This document shows positions 4,654-8,630 of a stretch of DNA of 8,630 nt, piece after piece. The stretch covers positions 1-8,630 of the forward strand of contig JAFAAJ010000136.1 in assembly GCA_023426625.1 (NCBI GenBank), written 5' to 3'. The DNA is from Bacteroidota bacterium (GTDB lineage: Bacteria; Bacteroidota; Bacteroidia; Flavobacteriales; Weeksellaceae). The position numbers and the translations under genes were made by a program. The notes below the pieces were generated by a model, which was not told the DNA's origin, did not search any database, and worked only from the letters and a program-made list of their open reading frames with translations. Every line of letters starts with the position of its first letter. The stretch's first letter is position 1.

Positions 4654-7506
4654 TTAGTGAGCTGCGCCTACTTTGGCTTCTGCTTTCGCTTCTTCTTTTT
4701 TAGCATTCTCCCAACCGTCCTCAGGCATTAAGGTAGCTACGATTTTTCCTTTAGTCAGGTATTTTTTAGCTACATCATGAAGGTCTTTTACTGTAAGAGC
4801 TTTTACTTTTTCTTCATAATTCAGGATTTCATACTTATCACTTCCATCCAACTGATTTCTTGCAATGGCATTCATCCAGTACGAATTGTCTTTCAGGTGA
4901 GTTTTATGATCGTTGTATTCTCCTTCTTTATATTTATCAAGGTCTTTTTGCTCCGGTCCTTTATCAATTAACTTCTGAAGTTCTGTAATGGCACTTTTCG
5001 TTAATTTTTCTGCGTTTTCCGGTCCGCAAGGGAAACTGATACTGAAGTTATACCCGCTGTAAGGCACTTTAGACATACTTCCTCTTGCTCCTCCTCCATA
5101 GATTCCGCTTTCATCTTCTCTCAGTTTCTCAATCACTTTAATGGTTACGACTTCTCCCAACGCTTCCAAAGCCAATGCTTCTTTTTCATTATAAGGTGCT
5201 TCTCCCATATAAGAAATGGTTACCATACTCTTAGGATCTTTACCTTTTTTGTAAACCTTATTATGATCCCCTGTGATCTGTCTGTATCCTGTATCCTTGA
5301 ATGTCGTCGTTTTTCCTGTAGAAGGTAAACTTGCGATATACTGAAGGACATCATTTTTGAATTTAGCCTCGTCTATATTTCCAACGAAATAGAAATGGAA
5401 GTTTGCTGTGTTAGCGAATTTTTCTTTATAAATATCATACGCTTTTTTATAATCTGTATTCGCCCAGTCTTTTTCCGTAGGAATAATTCCGATGAATCTT
5501 GGATTTTTCTGATTCATGAATTTTGCATGTTCGCTGGAGAAATAGAATTGCGGATTAGATAACAGGTTATTCAGCATGGATTCCTGCTTGGTTTTATATG
5601 CATTGAAAGCTTCAGGACTATAATTAAGTCCTGTAAAATAAGCATAGGTAAGTTCCAGTGCTGTTCCCAAATCTTTCTGAGTAGTTCTTCCTCCTAATCC
5701 TTCTGTAAGACTGCTAATGAACGGATTTACGTTCACCTGTTTCCCTGCCAGATAATTTGTAAGATCAGACTTTGTGAATCCGTTTACACCTGCTTCCGGT
5801 AATGCCGCGAAAGCAAATTGTGTTTTATTGAAATCCGCATCCGAAATAATGGAATTCCCTCCTAAGCTTCTTGCCGTAAATACCACTTCATCATCTTTAT
5901 AATCGGTTTTCTTAAAAGTAACTTTTGCTCCGTTGCTTAATGTCCAGGTCGTTGTTCCTAATTTAGCATCCGTTTCTGTTTTTGCAATTTTACCTTCAGA
6001 TTTGAATGGCTTAACCAGATTTTTAATGGTTGCTTTTTCTTCATAAGGTTTAAGATCTGCCATCTTCACCCCTTCGAATGTATTTAAGACCATAGATTCC
6101 GTAGGCATTTTCACATGATCTTTTTTCGGTCCTGTGATGATTACTACTCTACTGTCGTCTTTTACAAACTTCTTGATAACTTCATTGGTTTGCGCCAATG
6201 TTACTGTCGGTAAGAATTTTTTAGCATCCTCGTACTCCCATTCAATTCCCGGCATTGGTTCTTTTTCCAGGAAATTTCTCACATATTCGTCTACCAACAT
6301 ATCGCTTTCCGTTTTATCACGGTTGTTATAGGATCTTTCAAGATTAGACAACATCTGAGATTTTGCTCTTTCTAACTCTGTTTGGGTAAATCCAAATCTT
6401 TTTGCTCTTTCCACCTCTTCCAAAAGAACTTTTAAAGCGTTGATCTGATCTCCTTCTTTCGTCATGGCAAATCCCTGAAATGCTTCTTTGGTTCTTGCAT
6501 ACGTTCCGCCATGATAAACCGAACCAAATGTGAACGGAGGATTGTTGGAGTTGATCATTTCACGCAGCCTGTTGTTCAGCATGGTGGTTGTAAGCCCTTC
6601 GATAAGGCTCTGATTATATTGTTCAACTGTTACATCCGGGCTGTAAGAGTCAGAATCTTTCATGATAAATTGTACCATAGAGCTTGTTGCATCCGGATCT
6701 GTTTCAATAGAAACCAAAGTTTCCTTATGATTTGGAAGATCAAATATTTTTCTCTCTCTAGGTTTTGAAGGATTCTTGTATTTGCTGAAGTTTTCCCTGA
6801 TTTTCTTTTCCACTTCATCTACATTGATGTCTCCTACCACTACAAGAGCCATAAGATCCGGTCTGTACCAATCCTGATGGAACTTTCTGATCACATCCGG
6901 CTTAAAGTTCTGCAGAACCTCTTTTGTACCAATCGGTAATCTTGTTGCATATTGAGAATTATACAGCATTTTGGGCAGATACTTGTCCATCATTCTTTTG
7001 TCTGCACCTAAACCAAGTCTTAATTCTTCAAGAACTACTCCTCTTTCCTTATTGATCTGCTCATCGGTAAGTGTAGCATTGAAAGCCCAATCTTCCATTA
7101 CCTTTAAACCTGCATCCAGATTTCCCGGCTTATCGAGAGGAACAGGAAGCATATAAACGGTTTCATCAAAACTGGTATAGGCATTAAGGTGCTGCCCGAA
7201 TTTTACTCCAATAGACTGAAGGAAATCCACCAATTTATTATCCGGAAAGTTTTTAGTCCCATTAAAGTTCATGTGCTCCATAAAGTGAGCTAAACCTCTT
7301 TGATTTTCATCTTCCAAAATGGATCCGGCATTGATCGCCAATCTGAAATCCACTTTTTTTTCAGGTAATGTGTTTTTTTTGATGTAGTACTTCATTCCGT
7401 TGGAAAGGGTACCAATTCTTACGGAAGGATCCGTAGGAATATTCTGTGCGAAGGCATTTGCAGACATCAGTACGATCACTGCAAATGAAGAGAACATTTT
7501 TTTCAT
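4654..7506 (-). CDS. Secreted M16 family zinc metallopeptidase (pitrilysin/insulinase type)
   Basis: A 950-residue protein with a clear signal peptide (MKKMFSSFAVIVLMSANAFA, cut before Q21), so periplasmic or envelope-located. The first half holds the inverted zinc motif H74-F-M-E77-H78 and, downstream, E-R-G-V-V-L-E-E-L at 154-162. By alignment to pitrilysin from memory, E161 is the likely third metal ligand. The length fits two fused M16 halves. The second half (from about 530, 'TWTLSNGAKVTFKK') lacks HxxEH but keeps the family's substrate-side pattern L-R-E-x3-G-x-Y (R796, Y803). Hence one active site per chain, as usual in PqqL-like M16 proteins. It probably degrades peptides or small proteins in the periplasm. 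A 15-residue Lys/Glu/Ala-rich tail ends the protein. It lies 160 bases downstream of the LolA-like gene on the same strand and converges on DUF3109. Confidence 0.95.
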   Translation of the reverse strand: MKKMFSSFAVIVLMSANAFAQNIPTDPSVRIGTLSNGMKYYIKKNTLPEKKVDFRLAINAGSILEDENQRGLAHFMEHMNFNGTKNFPDNKLVDFLQSIGVKFGQHLNAYTSFDETVYMLPVPLDKPGNLDAGLKVMEDWAFNATLTDEQINKERGVVLEELRLGLGADKRMMDKYLPKMLYNSQYATRLPIGTKEVLQNFKPDVIRKFHQDWYRPDLMALVVVGDINVDEVEKKIRENFSKYKNPSKPRERKIFDLPNHKETLVSIETDPDATSSMVQFIMKDSDSYSPDVTVEQYNQSLIEGLTTTMLNNRLREMINSNNPPFTFGSVYHGGTYARTKEAFQGFAMTKEGDQINALKVLLEEVERAKRFGFTQTELERAKSQMLSNLERSYNNRDKTESDMLVDEYVRNFLEKEPMPGIEWEYEDAKKFLPTVTLAQTNEVIKKFVKDDSRVVIITGPKKDHVKMPTESMVLNTFEGVKMADLKPYEEKATIKNLVKPFKSEGKIAKTETDAKLGTTTWTLSNGAKVTFKKTDYKDDEVVFTARSLGGNSIISDADFNKTQFAFAALPEAGVNGFTKSDLTNYLAGKQVNVNPFISSLTEGLGGRTTQKDLGTALELTYAYFTGLNYSPEAFNAYKTKQESMLNNLLSNPQFYFSSEHAKFMNQKNPRFIGIIPTEKDWANTDYKKAYDIYKEKFANTANFHFYFVGNIDEAKFKNDVLQYIASLPSTGKTTTFKDTGYRQITGDHNKVYKKGKDPKSMVTISYMGEAPYNEKEALALEALGEVVTIKVIEKLREDESGIYGGGARGSMSKVPYSGYNFSISFPCGPENAEKLTKSAITELQKLIDKGPEQKDLDKYKEGEYNDHKTHLKDNSYWMNAIARNQLDGSDKYEILNYEEKVKALTVKDLHDVAKKYLTKGKIVATLMPEDGWENAKKEEAKAEAKVGAAH

Positions 7507-7666
7507 ATATTTTGATTATTAATCTTTGCTGGCTAAAATTATATATTATTCACAACGTGAGGAACTTTATTTTCGTATACAAAGGTTAAAATTGAGTTAA
7601 TCTTTATTAATAAAAGCCAAAAAGACCGGAAAACTCCAGCCTTTTAGTATTTATGTTAAATTATGA
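7507..7666. other. Intergenic region between LolA-like and M16 genes
   Basis: This 160-base AT-rich gap holds no credible reading frame. I see a 12-base perfect palindrome, TTTATTAATAAA, at 7603-7614. I see no strong terminator for the LolA-like gene and no full promoter for the peptidase. On the minus strand there are only an imperfect -7-like AACCTTTG and a TAATTTTA, neither with a TTG at a fitting distance. Readthrough from the upstream gene is therefore possible, as is an unrecognised promoter. Confidence 0.5.
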
Positions 7667-8353
7667 TTACTTAAAATCCTCTTCTGAAACACCAGAATTG
7701 ATGATTACTTTGGTGGTTTTAATCAAGACTTTTTGTCCGTTTCCTTCAGCTTCAACTTCGGAAGGGAATTTGATGCCCTCTATCGTCATATAATTATTAA
7801 TAAATATTTTATTGTCTTCGGAAATGGTTTTGTGCAATAATCCTGTTGACTTGTCGAAATAGGATTTTCCTTGTTCAGACGTCAGTACATTATAATCTTT
7901 TCCATCTACTTTTTCCACATTCACTTCAGAGAATTTAGCTGGATCATATCCTAATGCATCGATTACTTTTGCTTTTTTAAGATCATCAATCTCGGTAGCG
8001 GGAATATCAATTTTCTGACCCATTTGTTCTATATAGCCTTTTTCACCATCGAAGAACTGAACCATCTTCTGTCCCATCACTTCTTGTTCTGATCTGAATT
8101 TATTTCCTAATTTCTTAGTGACCATGCTGATCTCCATTCCCTGAACAGAAAGGGTATTATGAATAATTGTGGTTTTTACAGCTTCTAACTTATCTTTGCC
8201 TCCTAATGCTTTGATGTAGGTATCAATAACGTCTTTAGCTGATAATTTCGCATTCTGCGTTTCAATTTTTGCCGGAGCAGCCGTTTTCTTTTGTGCGGTA
8301 ACTGAAGTTACACCCATCAATATACAGAAAAGCGGAAGGATTACTTTTTTCAT
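7667..8353 (-). CDS. Secreted LolA-like (outer membrane lipoprotein-sorting-type) protein
   Basis: A 228-residue protein with a signal peptide (MKKVILPLFCILMGVTSVTA, cut before Q21) but no lipobox Cys at the cut, so soluble and periplasmic. After a Lys/Ala-rich linker (22-38) comes the opening 'DVIDTYIKALGGKDKLEAVK' (41-60). This is typical of the small domains found beside or fused to Bacteroidota M16 peptidases, and annotated as lipoprotein-sorting-like. The rest is a run of alternating beta strands, including 'FFDGEKGYI', 'YFDKSTGLLHK' and 'IEGIKFPSEVEAEG', as in the LolA/LolB half-barrel. It is not the housekeeping LolA by pattern, and lipoprotein carriage is not shown. The adjacent M16 gene on the same strand suggests joint work in the envelope. 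Confidence 0.75.
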   Translation of the reverse strand: MKKVILPLFCILMGVTSVTAQKKTAAPAKIETQNAKLSAKDVIDTYIKALGGKDKLEAVKTTIIHNTLSVQGMEISMVTKKLGNKFRSEQEVMGQKMVQFFDGEKGYIEQMGQKIDIPATEIDDLKKAKVIDALGYDPAKFSEVNVEKVDGKDYNVLTSEQGKSYFDKSTGLLHKTISEDNKIFINNYMTIEGIKFPSEVEAEGNGQKVLIKTTKVIINSGVSEEDFK

Positions 8354-8370
8354 TTAATATCTTTAAAAAG

Positions 8371-8400
8371 CAAATATATAAATATTGACCAGCATACCAA
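8371..8400 (-). promoter_or_regulatory. Candidate Bacteroidota-type promoter for the LolA-like gene
   Basis: Read on the minus strand, TTG (8400-8398) is followed after exactly 19 bases by TATATTTG (8378-8371), a full match to the TAnnTTTG consensus, then C. The -7 element ends 17 bases before the ATG at 8353, so a short leader is expected. A second TTG at 8404-8402 gives a spacing of 23, also within the known range. This is the best promoter in the window, and it may also drive the M16 gene. Confidence 0.6.
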
Positions 8401-8520
8401 TCAACAGAGAAAAAATAAAATGCTAAAAACATTGATAATGGAGGTTATTACAGCTACATTTGCTACCTTATAAATGAACAGTATCAGAAAAACAGTATTT
8501 TCCAATGATCATCTGAAATA

Positions 8521-8560
8521 AAAAGCCCCTAAAAAGTGTCTAACTTTTTTTTTTTTGGGG
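8521..8560. terminator. Hairpin at the start of the degraded end: partial terminator or element end
   Basis: AAAAAGT (8531-8537) pairs perfectly with ACTTTTT (8543-8549) around the loop GTCTA. Outside this, CCCC (8526-8529) would pair with GGGG if the T run 8545-8556 were shorter. With an A run on the left, this would be a terminator for a minus-strand gene beyond the window. It could also be the end of a repeated element at which an assembly stopped. The right arm runs into homopolymers, so its true sequence is not known. Confidence 0.4.
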
Positions 8561-8622
8561 GGGGGGGGGGGTTGATTTTGGTTTTTTTTTTTTTTTTTTT
8601 TTATTTTTTTTTTTTTTTTTTT
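8545..8622. repeat. Homopolymer tracts (T12, G15, T21, T19), probable sequence artefact
   Basis: T runs occupy 8545-8556, 8582-8602 and 8604-8622, and a G run occupies 8557-8571. Nothing else in the window is like this. A 15-base G run in a low-GC genome next to long T runs is typical of failing base calls or a poorly supported contig end. No gene should be read from this part. The preceding stretch 8401-8520 contains no recognisable gene. Confidence 0.8.
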
Positions 8623-8630
8623 CAAAACCG

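Noticed and set aside
4777..7156. Several plus-strand frames of 60-85 codons opposite the M16 gene
   Set aside because: They lie wholly inside a strongly supported peptidase gene, have no promoter or domain and are antisense shadows.
8420..8473. A 17-codon plus-strand frame beginning ATG CTA AAA in the right-hand intergenic region
   Set aside because: It is short, has no recognisable composition, ribosome site or partner, and frames of this length are expected by chance.
1..8630. A new defence, secretion or biosynthetic system
   Set aside because: No cluster of linked effector, sensor or biosynthetic genes is present. The genes are recognisable families in a normal chromosomal order with short operons and clean terminators.

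Overview
The window looks like an ordinary chromosomal stretch from a low-GC member of the Bacteroidota, class Flavobacteriia, most probably close to Chryseobacterium. Four things point there: AT-rich leaders without strong Shine-Dalgarno sites, promoter candidates of the Bacteroidota type (TTG, 19 bases, TAnnTTTG), two protein families largely confined to flavobacteria (DUF6341-like and DUF6427-like), and a secreted M16 peptidase next to a LolA-like protein. The genus is inferred from memory of protein style, not from a search.

Layout from left to right. Positions 1-330 hold the 3' end of a phosphatidylserine synthase gene (pssA) that begins outside the window. Positions 408-1598 hold a DEDDh exonuclease and, 3 bases later, a DUF2007 protein with a zinc ribbon. 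Next come a FAHD1-like fumarylacetoacetate hydrolase family enzyme (1647-2252) and a single-domain universal stress protein (2312-2749). A bidirectional terminator separates the latter from a convergent small membrane protein on the minus strand (2834-3067). Divergent from that small gene is a plus-strand pair: a polytopic membrane protein (3110-4015) and, 2 bases later, a cysteine-rich DUF3109 protein (4018-4602). A second bidirectional terminator follows. The rest is on the minus strand: a 950-residue secreted M16 zinc peptidase (4654-7506) and, upstream of it in transcription, a secreted LolA-like protein (7667-8353) with a good promoter candidate.

The left half is mostly housekeeping or stress functions: lipid synthesis, DNA processing, metabolite repair and stress response. 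The right-hand minus-strand pair is envelope-directed, since both proteins carry signal peptides. I see no mobile element genes, CRISPR array, RNA gene or defence system.

The last 86 bases or so are dominated by long T and G homopolymers and look like base-calling or assembly artefact at a contig end, starting inside a hairpin. I found no evidence for a new multi-gene system. The best leads are the poorly characterised DUF6341/DUF6427/DUF3109 cluster, the exonuclease/DUF2007-zinc-ribbon pair and the M16/LolA-like pair.
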